Positions 26,876 through 34,743 of a stretch of 64,000 nt of DNA are shown one piece after another; position 1 is the first letter of the stretch; the number at the start of each line of letters is the position of its first letter. A program made the position numbers and the translations under genes. The stretch is from Candidatus Hodarchaeota archaeon. Its GTDB lineage: Archaea; Asgardarchaeota; Heimdallarchaeia; Hodarchaeales; Hodarchaeaceae. Where the stretch lies: positions 41,868-105,867 of the forward strand of contig JAEOSR010000146.1 of assembly GCA_016840285.1 (NCBI GenBank). The letters run 5' to 3'. The notes below the pieces were generated by a model. It saw only the letters and a list, made by a program, of their open reading frames with translations. It searched no databases and was not told where the DNA came from.

Positions 26876-28255
26876 ATGTTTGGTGATCCTCAAAGCTTTT
26901 TTAGTACAATTGCGGAAAAAAGTCACTTAAAAGAGGGCGAAAGGGGCGTTGAACGAATTATTGTAGAGATATATAGACGACAGAACCAAAAAACAACCAA
27001 TAAGGAACTTTCGAGAAATGTTCATATTCCAGTTCCCGTCCTCTCTGCAGTTAGAGGTGAACTGATAAAGATTGGATTTCTAGAGACTAGGAGTGTTTTA
27101 TCAAGTGCTGCAGTTGAGTGGGTTCAAGAAAAGTTGGGATTGTCTTACTCTTTTGAATTTTTTCAAGATTTTATCTCAGATTCAACTTTTAACGTCTCGG
27201 AGAGGTACATAGAATTTTTTAAGCCAGTGATCGAATATCTTAATCTACGTCCTCATCCTGAATATAAGTATGATCAGTCTCTTAGCACTCCTGAAACTGT
27301 GATAAAAAGAGCCCTCTTAATGCTGAGAAATGGAGATGTAGAGGGAAAGAAAATAGTCATTTTGGGAGATGATGACGGAGTTTCTTTAGTATTAGGATAT
27401 CTTCAATGTGCAAAGAAAATATTTGTTGTAGATATTGATTCTCGTGTTCTTGAGTATATCAATTCTTTTACCCAGAAAAATAACCTATCTGATGTTTTGA
27501 ATACACAATTATGGGATATAAGGACCTCCTTTCCTAAAAAATGGTGGCACTGTTTTAATACCTTTGAGATGGATCCCCCGTATACTGTTGTAGGCTTTAA
27601 ATTATTCGTGGATCAGGCGCTTACTCTTCTAGATCCCATGAAAGGAGGAAGAGGATATATTTCTTTCGGAGTTAAATCACCTCATGAAACTTGGGCATGT
27701 CAACAACATCTATTAGAAGCAGGTTTCTCTATTGAAGAGTTCCATCCTGCTTTTAATCGTTACCACGGAGCTACAATCTTAGGTAATACTTCTAATTTAT
27801 ATGTTACAAGTTCAGTTCCTCAAAAATTGCGCCTTTTTGAAACAAAACATCCTAAGACGGCGATCTATACTTTTGATGAAAAAAAAGTTAAAGATCTCCC
27901 CACTGTGGGATATCAAATCATTGCTGAATTTTATGGAGCTAAATCAACCTTTCTGAAAGAACCTGAACCATTGGCTAACTTAATTAAGCAATGTATTGAG
28001 AAAAGTCAGCTCCATATGGAAGAGATGTTCATCAAAGAGTATTCCCCATATGGTTTGTCAATAATCGCTATATTAGTGGAGAGTCACGTTCATTTGCATA
28101 CATGGCCAGAATGGGATTATCTGTCACTTGATATTTTTGTCTGTGAAGCTAGCGAAAAAGCAGAAAAATTATTTCAATACCTATTAAAAGGAATCGATCC
28201 ATTGGACTATCATAAATTCCAGTTTTTTCGTGGTCAGCCTCCAGTCCTAGACTAA
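26876..28255 (+). CDS. BpsA-SpeD fusion: branched polyamine synthase plus AdoMet decarboxylase
   Basis: Two polyamine enzymes in one 459-residue chain. Residues 1-330 resemble N4-bis(aminopropyl)spermidine synthase BpsA, with an N-terminal winged-helix-like part, VILGDDDGVSLVL (162-174), VVDIDSRVLEY and the active-site EMDPPYTVVG (231-240). Residues about 344-459 are a prokaryotic-type S-adenosylmethionine decarboxylase: SPYGLSIIAILVESHVHLHT (390-409) and ending in FQFFRG. In SpeD, self-cleavage between Glu and Ser makes the pyruvoyl cofactor; here that bond would be Glu402-Ser403. The fusion would make decarboxylated AdoMet and use it as aminopropyl donor. It sits in the lipid operon, 26 bases after the UbiA gene. 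Confidence 0.88.
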   Translation: MFGDPQSFFSTIAEKSHLKEGERGVERIIVEIYRRQNQKTTNKELSRNVHIPVPVLSAVRGELIKIGFLETRSVLSSAAVEWVQEKLGLSYSFEFFQDFISDSTFNVSERYIEFFKPVIEYLNLRPHPEYKYDQSLSTPETVIKRALLMLRNGDVEGKKIVILGDDDGVSLVLGYLQCAKKIFVVDIDSRVLEYINSFTQKNNLSDVLNTQLWDIRTSFPKKWWHCFNTFEMDPPYTVVGFKLFVDQALTLLDPMKGGRGYISFGVKSPHETWACQQHLLEAGFSIEEFHPAFNRYHGATILGNTSNLYVTSSVPQKLRLFETKHPKTAIYTFDEKKVKDLPTVGYQIIAEFYGAKSTFLKEPEPLANLIKQCIEKSQLHMEEMFIKEYSPYGLSIIAILVESHVHLHTWPEWDYLSLDIFVCEASEKAEKLFQYLLKGIDPLDYHKFQFFRGQPPVLD

Positions 28256-28274
28256 CCTCCCTTTGGCGTTGTAT

Positions 28275-28973
28275 ATGGATGACACAAAGAACCAGAGTTC
28301 TGAAGAATTCAAGTTTCTAAATGAATTAGGTCGAAAATCAATTCATCTATCAGTTTGGGCTATTCCTTTAGCCTATCACTTGATAATGCCAGCTTTGAAT
28401 TTTTCCTCAGACACTTCTCTTTTTGTAATCCAGATATTTCTACTTGGATTTTTGTGTTTTTTTGTACCACTGGAAGTATATAGAATAAAATTCAATCCAA
28501 ACACTTGGATCAATCATTTCACACGTGTCACAGAGAAAGAACGACCTGCGAATTACATGTTTACAGCAGCTGTCTGGTTAGTTTTGTTGCTTGGTGTCAA
28601 CTTTTTTTATGAAATGGAAGTAGTAGAGCTTGTATTAATCGCCACAGTGATGGGTGACTCTGCTGCAGCGTTAGTTGGGAAAGGAATAGGTCGTGTTAGA
28701 CTCCCCCTGACAAAAGAAAAAACGGTTGAAGGATTTATAGCTGGATTATTTACTAATTATTTGATTGGTTTTTGTTTTCTAATCCTTGTATGGATGAATT
28801 TATCCTCATCTTACCAGACATGGTTTATCCTCATCTTACCACTCATTCCTACAATTGTATGGGGTTTACTTGATTTTTTTGAAGATTTACCCTGGTATCT
28901 TGCTGATAATCTATTCAATCCCCCGCTTGCTACGATTATTATTGCTTTGCTAGAATTATTTCTCTCACTTTAA
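28275..28973 (+). CDS. Dolichol/phytol kinase-like membrane protein
   Basis: Integral membrane protein with about six or seven helices, of the dolichol kinase/CTP-transferase (SEC59, phytol kinase) superfamily. Diagnostic residues are MGDSAAALVGKGIGRVRLP followed by TKEKTVEGFIAGLF, and an N-terminal ELGRKSIHL. Members phosphorylate isoprenoid alcohols with CTP or activate phospholipids. With inositol-1-phosphate synthase and a prenyltransferase upstream it plausibly works on isoprenoid or ether-lipid intermediates. I use ATG 28275 (MDDTKNQ) rather than TTG 28263. It follows the polyamine gene by about 19 bases and its end overlaps the convergent FKBP gene. Confidence 0.8.
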   Translation: MDDTKNQSSEEFKFLNELGRKSIHLSVWAIPLAYHLIMPALNFSSDTSLFVIQIFLLGFLCFFVPLEVYRIKFNPNTWINHFTRVTEKERPANYMFTAAVWLVLLLGVNFFYEMEVVELVLIATVMGDSAAALVGKGIGRVRLPLTKEKTVEGFIAGLFTNYLIGFCFLILVWMNLSSSYQTWFILILPLIPTIVWGLLDFFEDLPWYLADNLFNPPLATIIIALLELFLSL

Positions 28974-29693
28974 TGGGATCATAGTATTTGAGTGACACAA
29001 GTCACACCCATTATTTTCAAGAAAACACTGCTTGCAATAAGGAGTAGTACACCCAGGATTCCCACACATCACATTAGCTATCTTTCCACAATAATAACAT
29101 TTCTTTTTTAATCTAAAGAGATCATGAGTGCGGCTATAGCGCTGGATTCGGAGTATAATCAGAAAAGTGATAAGTAATCCTGTTAATACGACGAGAGGTA
29201 CAAAAAAGGGGAGTTCCATCAGTGTAACAGGAGGCGTACTCGCATCAAGTAAGATTCTTTTAACACGGATTTGATAGAAGAGATCTTCACCGTAGTGAAC
29301 ATCACTGATATTATTGAAAGCTTTCCCACTTTCCCATTCTATTCTATGATTTGTTTCTTCTCCTGCTCTCATTCCTAAAATCCCTTCCACAAAACCCAAA
29401 TTAGGAGGTGCAAACACATCGGGGAATTCTTCAATTATGCTTTCAGGTACACCAACTCGTTCTATTACATCTGGATCTTCTACGTAAATTGGGCCTTCCT
29501 GATTATCTACAATATTTTCCTCAATCCACAATGTATAATTAACACGAACTACATCGTGCATTTCAACTTTTGTATTAGGAGTGACGTCAATTGCTTGACA
29601 AAGATCTATAACAGTTGGAGAAAAAGTCATTATTAAACTTATGACCAAAAATACAGTGAAGCCTAGCGACTTAGGAAAATTCTTTAGAGTCAT
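28965..29693 (-). CDS. Membrane-anchored FKBP-like protein with C-terminal zinc ribbon
   Basis: Predicted layout: signal segment (residues 10-37, GFTVFLVISLIMTFSP), an extracellular FKBP-type peptidyl-prolyl isomerase-like domain (VRVNYTLWIEENIVDNQEG, then NLGFVEGILGMRAGEE, HYGEDLFYQIRVKRIL), one membrane helix (LPFFVPLVVLTGLLITFLII), and a cytosolic cysteine cluster (CYYCGKIANVMCGNPGC, YCKQC, GCDLC) like a B-box or zinc ribbon. FKBP domains fold proline-containing proteins; the insertion between the two core parts recalls archaeal FKBPs. Some active-site aromatic residues are not obvious, so activity is uncertain. Convergent with the lipid operon. Confidence 0.78.
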   Translation of the reverse strand: MTLKNFPKSLGFTVFLVISLIMTFSPTVIDLCQAIDVTPNTKVEMHDVVRVNYTLWIEENIVDNQEGPIYVEDPDVIERVGVPESIIEEFPDVFAPPNLGFVEGILGMRAGEETNHRIEWESGKAFNNISDVHYGEDLFYQIRVKRILLDASTPPVTLMELPFFVPLVVLTGLLITFLIILRIQRYSRTHDLFRLKKKCYYCGKIANVMCGNPGCTTPYCKQCFLENNGCDLCHSNTMIPLK

Positions 29694-29828
29694 TAAGTTT
29701 CAACCTATATTCCTGCTTACAAAAAGATATTCTAAAGATTTTTTGTTTAACAAGTAAAATATCCAAGACTTCAAAAATTATAATTAATTTCACTTTTCTG
29801 ACCAAAAAACTGATTTCTGGTGTGAACT

Positions 29829-30215
29829 GTGTCAAAAAGTAATTTTAAAGCAAAATTAATATTAAAAGGATGGGCAGCCAACCAAATATCGCAAACAAAG
29901 GGCCTAGCATTTATTTCACAAACCCCAAAAGCTGCACGTGCGCGAATTTCTACATTTCAAGATGATACGCCTCGTATTTTAGTCTGTCCAAGAATTGATT
30001 GGTCATGGTCCGATGTAGTCAATGAAGTCGTAGGAGTAGTGACTGACCATGGGACACGTGTTTCACGGGGATCGGAAGTATCTGGAATTGTTCAAGTTCC
30101 AGCTGTATTAGGAACAAAGACCGCTACTAAACAAATAAGAGAAGGAGATTTCATTGAGATTTTTTGTGAGGGAATGGAAGCGATAGCTAAGGTTTATTCA
30201 GATAAAACCATATAA
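29829..30215 (+). CDS. Free-standing PEP-utilizer swivel domain without catalytic His
   Basis: The 128-residue protein aligns with the swivelling phosphohistidine domain of PEP synthase. RIDWSWSDVVNEVVGVVTDH followed by GTRVSRGSEVSG and PAVLGTKTATKQIREGD matches, in order, the block around GGRTCHAAIVSRELG and PAVIGTENATKVLKDGM in the window's own ppsA (aa 428 region). The phosphorylated His is replaced by Arg80. It therefore cannot carry phosphate by the usual route and may bind a partner or regulate. It starts at GTG 29829 and sits alone between two minus-strand genes. Domain identification rests on pattern matching. Confidence 0.65.
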   Translation: MSKSNFKAKLILKGWAANQISQTKGLAFISQTPKAARARISTFQDDTPRILVCPRIDWSWSDVVNEVVGVVTDHGTRVSRGSEVSGIVQVPAVLGTKTATKQIREGDFIEIFCEGMEAIAKVYSDKTI

Positions 30216-30227
30216 ATCAAATATAGC

Positions 30228-30845
30228 TTATTCACTTTCAGTGGAATCAGTGGTCGTCGTAATTTCTCGTTCTGCAAGTTTTAGTTTAACGTAACTATCC
30301 CATTCTTCTTGATTTTTTTGAAATTTCGCCTCCCATTCCGCATTTAGGGCTTCAATTTGGCGTATAAAATCTTCATTAGCGCTTGCAAGACGTTGTTCTA
30401 ACTCAACAAGAGCGTTATTCATTTCAGAACACTGACGTAATGTCTCTTCTTTCTCTTGTTCAAGAATCTTATTTCGTTGTTCCAAGGATTTAGATTGAGC
30501 TTGGAGGCCTTCTATCTCCTGATCTTTTTTTGATATTTGCTGTTTGAGTTCTTCATAATCACTTGTTAAAGATTGGGAGGTTTTTTTACTCTCGCTACGG
30601 GCTTTCTTCGCAATTGAGACGGCATATTGATTCAATAAATCTTGATTAATTCGTAATAACCGATCCGCCATTTCTCTAACAAATCTTTCTGCTTGCGCAA
30701 CCGTTATGCTGGACCGAGCGGAAACCCTGCGAGGCATTTCCTCACAAAAGGATTTTTGGGCTTCATTCAATTGATCTTTAGAATCTGCAATAAGTTCATC
30801 AAACAATTTCATTATAAATTGGCCCAGATCTGTATATGCAACCAT
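30228..30845 (-). CDS. Coiled-coil protein of unknown function
   Basis: A 205-residue soluble, acidic protein. Residues 1-75 form helices with DLGQFIMKLFDELIADSKDQ, and residues about 80-190 form a long coiled coil (KKDQEIEGLQAQSKSLEQRN and similar heptads). There is no membrane segment or catalytic motif. It may be a scaffold or cytoskeleton-associated protein, but that is not shown. Four inverted half-sites lie directly upstream of the ATG (30856-30904), so it is probably regulated. Confidence 0.6.
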   Translation of the reverse strand: MVAYTDLGQFIMKLFDELIADSKDQLNEAQKSFCEEMPRRVSARSSITVAQAERFVREMADRLLRINQDLLNQYAVSIAKKARSESKKTSQSLTSDYEELKQQISKKDQEIEGLQAQSKSLEQRNKILEQEKEETLRQCSEMNNALVELEQRLASANEDFIRQIEALNAEWEAKFQKNQEEWDSYVKLKLAEREITTTTDSTESE

Positions 30846-30855
30846 TTATGATCAC

Positions 30856-30904
30856 ATCATTCAAATAAAATAATGATTTTTACATCATTGAATAAATTAA
30901 TGAT
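30856..30904. promoter_or_regulatory. Four alternating half-sites, possible operator array
   Basis: ATCATT at 30856-30861, AATGAT at 30872-30877, ATCATT at 30884-30889 and AATGAT at 30899-30904 alternate orientation. The middle pair makes an inverted repeat with a six-base spacer. They lie within 60 bases upstream of the coiled-coil gene, the right place for a repressor binding as paired dimers. Confidence 0.4.
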
Positions 30905-31127
30905 TTGTCTCCGATTATCTCTAATTTTAAATGTAATTAAGTGATATAATATTGAGAGAGTATAAATTGTAAGAGTCTTTATAATGAATGACATAAGGAT
31001 TTTCTGTTCATAAGTTGTTTCACATCAGATATCAAACATCTGGGGAAAATCCAATGGAGTGTTGAATAAGGTCTGGAAAGGAAACATTCTTAATATTAGA
31101 AAAATTTTAACCCAACTAAACGATTAC

Positions 31128-31132
31128 GGAGG
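31128..31132 (+). promoter_or_regulatory. Shine-Dalgarno site pointing to a CTG start
   Basis: A perfect GGAGG lies eight bases before CTG 31141. No ATG, GTG or TTG follows within usual distance in that frame; the first TTG is at 31192. Confidence 0.5.
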
Positions 31133-31140
31133 TCATTCTA

Positions 31141-32652
31141 CTGAAGATAACAAAGTTTCTGCATTATTCCATTATTGGTTTCATTCTCTTATTGACGATC
31201 ACACCGTTAAGTGAAGTCAAAAGTAATACAGAGGCTATTAATGAATACTCTTTTTCTGTTCCTGAGGAAGTTATCGAAGTTTGGATAAACACTGATGGAT
31301 CCGTTGATATTAAATACTGGATTACCTTCAAAGTATTACCTGACGGTGATCCCATTGATGTTGTGGATATTGGTTTTCCTAACAAGCATTATGACCTTGG
31401 GAGTGTTACAGCAAATGTTAATGGAACACCATTGACAGACATTAAGGTTTCAGAGGTGATCGATATAGGAGTAGAGATTTATTTACATGATTCTACGATT
31501 ACTAATGCTGGTATATTGTATGTTGAGGGAAGTCAGCCATATATGATATTTGAAGATTCTGAAGTTGAAGACATGGCTTCTGTTGTCTTTGGAAATACAT
31601 TTTGGAGTCCTCAATATGCAAAAAAAATGACCAATCTTACAACTCGGATTATATTTCCATCTACAGTAGATGAAACTACACCAACGAAATATCATTTTAA
31701 TAATAAGTACGATCGATTTTACTATCTTGAAAACGGACGAAAAGTATTCGAATGGAATAAACCAGACGCTTGGCCTACACAACAGTATAAATACGGAGTT
31801 TCTTTTCCTAAAGAAGGGGTGACATGGTACACAAGCATCCCTCCTACAACAGAAGAAATTTTGATCATTGTAGGCATTGTTGGGGTTACATTAATTGTTA
31901 TTGTGATTGTGATTATTTCTTATGCAAGGAAACGTCGTCGATTGATGGATTACATCCCACCGTTTGTCTCTGTTCCCACGGCTGGACCTAGAACCGACCT
32001 CCGTAGAGAGGAAGTAGCAATTGTCCTTGAAAAACCTGCTAATGTAACAATTTCTATGGTTATTCTTACTTTAATCAAAAAAGGCCTACTACAACAGCTT
32101 TCAGCTGAAGATTCCAATCTACAACCTGTTAAAAGTTCATCAAAAAAACGTCTCAGTAAGTATGAACGACAAGTTTTGAAGTCAATTCGTCCCGATTTTA
32201 GCATCGATGAGAGCGATTTAGTGAAAGCTGTAACCAGCTTGGTTAAATTTACTCAGCGGCGGATTAAAGGATATAGCTACGAAAAAACGGTAAAATACTA
32301 TGAAAGATTGATTCAAGACTCCATAGCTACGATTAAATCGGAATCTGATCCACGAAATGTTCCTGCTGAGGCTTGGTTTTGGGCAATATTAGATGATGAA
32401 TTCTTACCCGATTTTGAAATGCAAATCAGAAAGCAGGAGTATTATGAAGAGTATTATGATTATTACCCCTGGTATTACCATTATGGTTATCATCGTTGGC
32501 GTCGGATACCACGTGGGCGGTCTTTCACCCAACGTGTGACAAATGTTAGTCATCCTATCCCTCGAGGGAGTGGTGGACGTTCCCGAGGAGGTGGAGGTTG
32601 TGCTTGTGCCTGTGCTGGATGTGCCTGTGCCTGTGCTGGAGGTGGACGTTAA
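31141..32652 (+). CDS. Membrane-anchored DUF2207-like protein with Cys-Ala tail
   Basis: Predicted exported and membrane-anchored. A signal-like stretch (ITKFLHYSIIGFILLLTITP) is seen only if translation starts at CTG 31141, which GGAGG precedes; starting at TTG 31192 would remove it. Next come an extracellular beta domain of DUF2207 type (YSFSVPEEVIEVWINTDGSV), a membrane helix (ILIIVGIVGVTLIVIVIVII), and a cytosolic part with helical EVAIVLEKPANVTISMVIL. A tyrosine-rich stretch and glycine-rich region precede the terminal CACACAGCACACAGGGR. The tail has two copies of the heptad CACACAG. The following radical SAM gene starts immediately after the stop codon, so this tail is a likely modification substrate. 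Domain call is by resemblance. Confidence 0.75.
   Translation: MKITKFLHYSIIGFILLLTITPLSEVKSNTEAINEYSFSVPEEVIEVWINTDGSVDIKYWITFKVLPDGDPIDVVDIGFPNKHYDLGSVTANVNGTPLTDIKVSEVIDIGVEIYLHDSTITNAGILYVEGSQPYMIFEDSEVEDMASVVFGNTFWSPQYAKKMTNLTTRIIFPSTVDETTPTKYHFNNKYDRFYYLENGRKVFEWNKPDAWPTQQYKYGVSFPKEGVTWYTSIPPTTEEILIIVGIVGVTLIVIVIVIISYARKRRRLMDYIPPFVSVPTAGPRTDLRREEVAIVLEKPANVTISMVILTLIKKGLLQQLSAEDSNLQPVKSSSKKRLSKYERQVLKSIRPDFSIDESDLVKAVTSLVKFTQRRIKGYSYEKTVKYYERLIQDSIATIKSESDPRNVPAEAWFWAILDDEFLPDFEMQIRKQEYYEEYYDYYPWYYHYGYHRWRRIPRGRSFTQRVTNVSHPIPRGSGGRSRGGGGCACACAGCACACAGGGR
32599..32640 (+). repeat. Tandem 21-bp repeat encoding CACACAG twice
   Basis: Bases 32599-32619 and 32620-32640 are two copies of a 21-base unit with one difference (gct versus gcc at the second codon). 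They code for the repeated heptad of alternating Cys and Ala ending in Gly at the protein C-terminus. Confidence 0.85.
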
Positions 32653-33978
32653 ATGAAACGGACAGAAAATACTGAATTAGTGCATTTAAGAGAGGGAGAA
32701 GATGGAGATATCCGCTTACACCTTAGGCGTCAAGGTGATAGTGGTCTCTTGATTATTAATGCGTCGAGGATATTGAATCTCAACTCTACTGCAACTTTTT
32801 TTATAGAAAGAATTTTGAAAGGTAAGGCTGATTCTGAAATTACAAATGAGCTCAGAAGTTTGTACCGTGTCAGTGAACAGCAAGCAAATACTGATCTCCA
32901 ATCCTTGAAAGAGATGATTCATACATTATCAACAACAGATGACATATGTCCAATTCATTCCTTACAGATGGAAGAATCGAATATAACAGAATTATCGTTA
33001 ACCGCTCCGTTACGAATGGATCTAGCTCTCACCTACAGATGTAACAACAAATGTGGACACTGTTATAATCAACCAGACTCTTCTAATGCAAGCGAATTAG
33101 ATACAAACACTTGGAAGTCTGTTTTAGATCGGCTTTGGAAGGTTTCTATTCCTCATGTGACTTTCACAGGAGGAGAACCCACATTACGTTCTGATTTACC
33201 TGATTTAATTGACCATGCAGAGAATATTGGAATAGTAACTGGACTCATTTCAAATGGTCGAAATCTAAAGGATGCTAACTATGTTGATAAATTGGTAATT
33301 AATGGCCTAGATCATATTCAGATTACCTTTGAAAGCGTAGATGAAAGGATTCACAACCGAATGGTAGGGAATAACCAAGCGTGGGCCGAAACAGTTGAAG
33401 GAATAAAAAATGCTGTAGATACACCAATCTATACATTGACAAACACCACGTTGACTCGCTTGAATACCCCCCAGATAGAAGAGACAATTGAGTTCCTTGC
33501 TAGCCTTGATGTGGAACAGTTCGCCTGTAACTCAATTATATATGCAGGAAAAGGGAAAAATGTTTCTCAGCTAGCTTTCACCGAGAGTGAGTTGATTCCC
33601 ATTCTTGAATCGATTCAGGATGTAGCTGATGAACAGAGCATGCACTTCATTTGGTACACTCCTACCCGGTACTGTGAACTTGATCCGAATAACCTAGGAC
33701 TAGGAGTGAAGAGATGTTCAGCTTCACATTTAGCTATGGCCATCGAACCTAACGGAACTGTGATCCCCTGTCAGAGTTATTATAAAGGATTAGGGCATAT
33801 CTTGAATGATAGTTGGGAGAGTATATGGAACAACCCTCTATCACAAGAACTACGAACTCATACCAACGTCCCTGAAGAGTGTAAGGATTGTAACCAACTT
33901 GATCTGTGTGGTGGTGGCTGTCCTCTAAGTTTTCATCGTGAGGAATACCTATGTCCCGAGAGCCAAGCCAACGATTAA
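32653..33978 (+). CDS. Radical SAM/SPASM enzyme with PqqD-like N-terminal domain
   Basis: A 441-residue radical SAM enzyme. Residues 1-95 look like a PqqD-type peptide-binding domain (LIINASRILNLNSTATFFIE, RSLYRVSEQQANTDLQSLKE). CNNKCGHC at 130-137 gives the CxxxCxxC 4Fe-4S site, and FTGGEPTLR is the AdoMet-binding GGEP motif. The C-terminus fits the SPASM signature exactly: Cys-x12-Gly-x4-Cys, then Cys410-x2-Cys413-x5-Cys419-x3-Cys423 and Cys434, for two auxiliary clusters. Such enzymes install thioether or other crosslinks in peptides. It begins at the base after the stop codon of the Cys-tailed protein and overlaps the methyltransferase by 28 bases, so the three are probably co-translated. 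Confidence 0.92.
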   Translation: MKRTENTELVHLREGEDGDIRLHLRRQGDSGLLIINASRILNLNSTATFFIERILKGKADSEITNELRSLYRVSEQQANTDLQSLKEMIHTLSTTDDICPIHSLQMEESNITELSLTAPLRMDLALTYRCNNKCGHCYNQPDSSNASELDTNTWKSVLDRLWKVSIPHVTFTGGEPTLRSDLPDLIDHAENIGIVTGLISNGRNLKDANYVDKLVINGLDHIQITFESVDERIHNRMVGNNQAWAETVEGIKNAVDTPIYTLTNTTLTRLNTPQIEETIEFLASLDVEQFACNSIIYAGKGKNVSQLAFTESELIPILESIQDVADEQSMHFIWYTPTRYCELDPNNLGLGVKRCSASHLAMAIEPNGTVIPCQSYYKGLGHILNDSWESIWNNPLSQELRTHTNVPEECKDCNQLDLCGGGCPLSFHREEYLCPESQAND

Positions 33979-34742
33979 CCTTAAAGGATCAGATTTATTC
34001 AGAAGAAGATGCTCGTTATTTCAACGAAATGTATGAGGATCAAATGGAATGGACAGAATCAACCAGAAAGCGATTATACCGCAAAATGAATTTATTCCAT
34101 GCGAAAAACATCCTCGAAGTGGGTTCAGGAACAGGTGCAATACTGAGGGAACTTCGGACAATCAACCCAAAAGCGAAATCAGTGGGTCTCGATTGGAATT
34201 TGCTAGCATTAAAATATTCTCATTTAGAATCATTAAACCCTTATTATGTCTGTGGAAAAGGAGAAGTATTACCTTTTCCAACTAATAGTTTCGATATTAC
34301 TCTATGTCATTATCTTTTAATGTGGGTAAAGGAGCCACTTACTGTACTGAAAGAAATGAGACGAGTCACACGTATTGGGGGGTGGATAGCTTGTTTGGCT
34401 GAACCTGATTATGGAGGACGTCTTGATTATCCAGCTAGTGAACTTTGGGAAGAACTCCTTTTAAAGTCGTTATCAGCTCCTGATCCCTTCATTGGTCGAA
34501 AGTTACGAACTCTTTTTTCTAAAGTTGAACTTCGAGCCGATGTGGGCCTTCAATCTGCTGTACTCTCTCCAAATGTTGTGACGAACCTCTATGAAGACGA
34601 AACTGACAAATTGACTCATTTCCTTACAAAGGAAAACAAAACAAAACTAACAAAATTAGAGCATATACTTGAAACACACAACCCTGCTGAATTATTTTCA
34701 TTTATGCCAGTCTTCTTTGGGCTTGCCCGAAAAAGAACTTAG
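33951..34742 (+). CDS. Class I SAM-dependent methyltransferase
   Basis: Methyltransferase with motif I ILEVGSGTGAILREL, motif II SVGLDWNLLALKY, and the post-motif FDITLCHYLLMWVKEP of the UbiE/BioC-like superfamily. It is cytosolic, with 263 residues. Its ATG 33951 lies inside the end of the radical SAM gene, implying translational coupling. Given its neighbours it may methylate the Cys-tailed protein or a modified product, but its sequence alone does not show the substrate. A divergent target such as a small molecule remains possible. It is convergent with the RHH gene downstream. Confidence 0.85.
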   Translation: MSREPSQRLTLKDQIYSEEDARYFNEMYEDQMEWTESTRKRLYRKMNLFHAKNILEVGSGTGAILRELRTINPKAKSVGLDWNLLALKYSHLESLNPYYVCGKGEVLPFPTNSFDITLCHYLLMWVKEPLTVLKEMRRVTRIGGWIACLAEPDYGGRLDYPASELWEELLLKSLSAPDPFIGRKLRTLFSKVELRADVGLQSAVLSPNVVTNLYEDETDKLTHFLTKENKTKLTKLEHILETHNPAELFSFMPVFFGLARKRT

Positions 34743-34743
34743 T

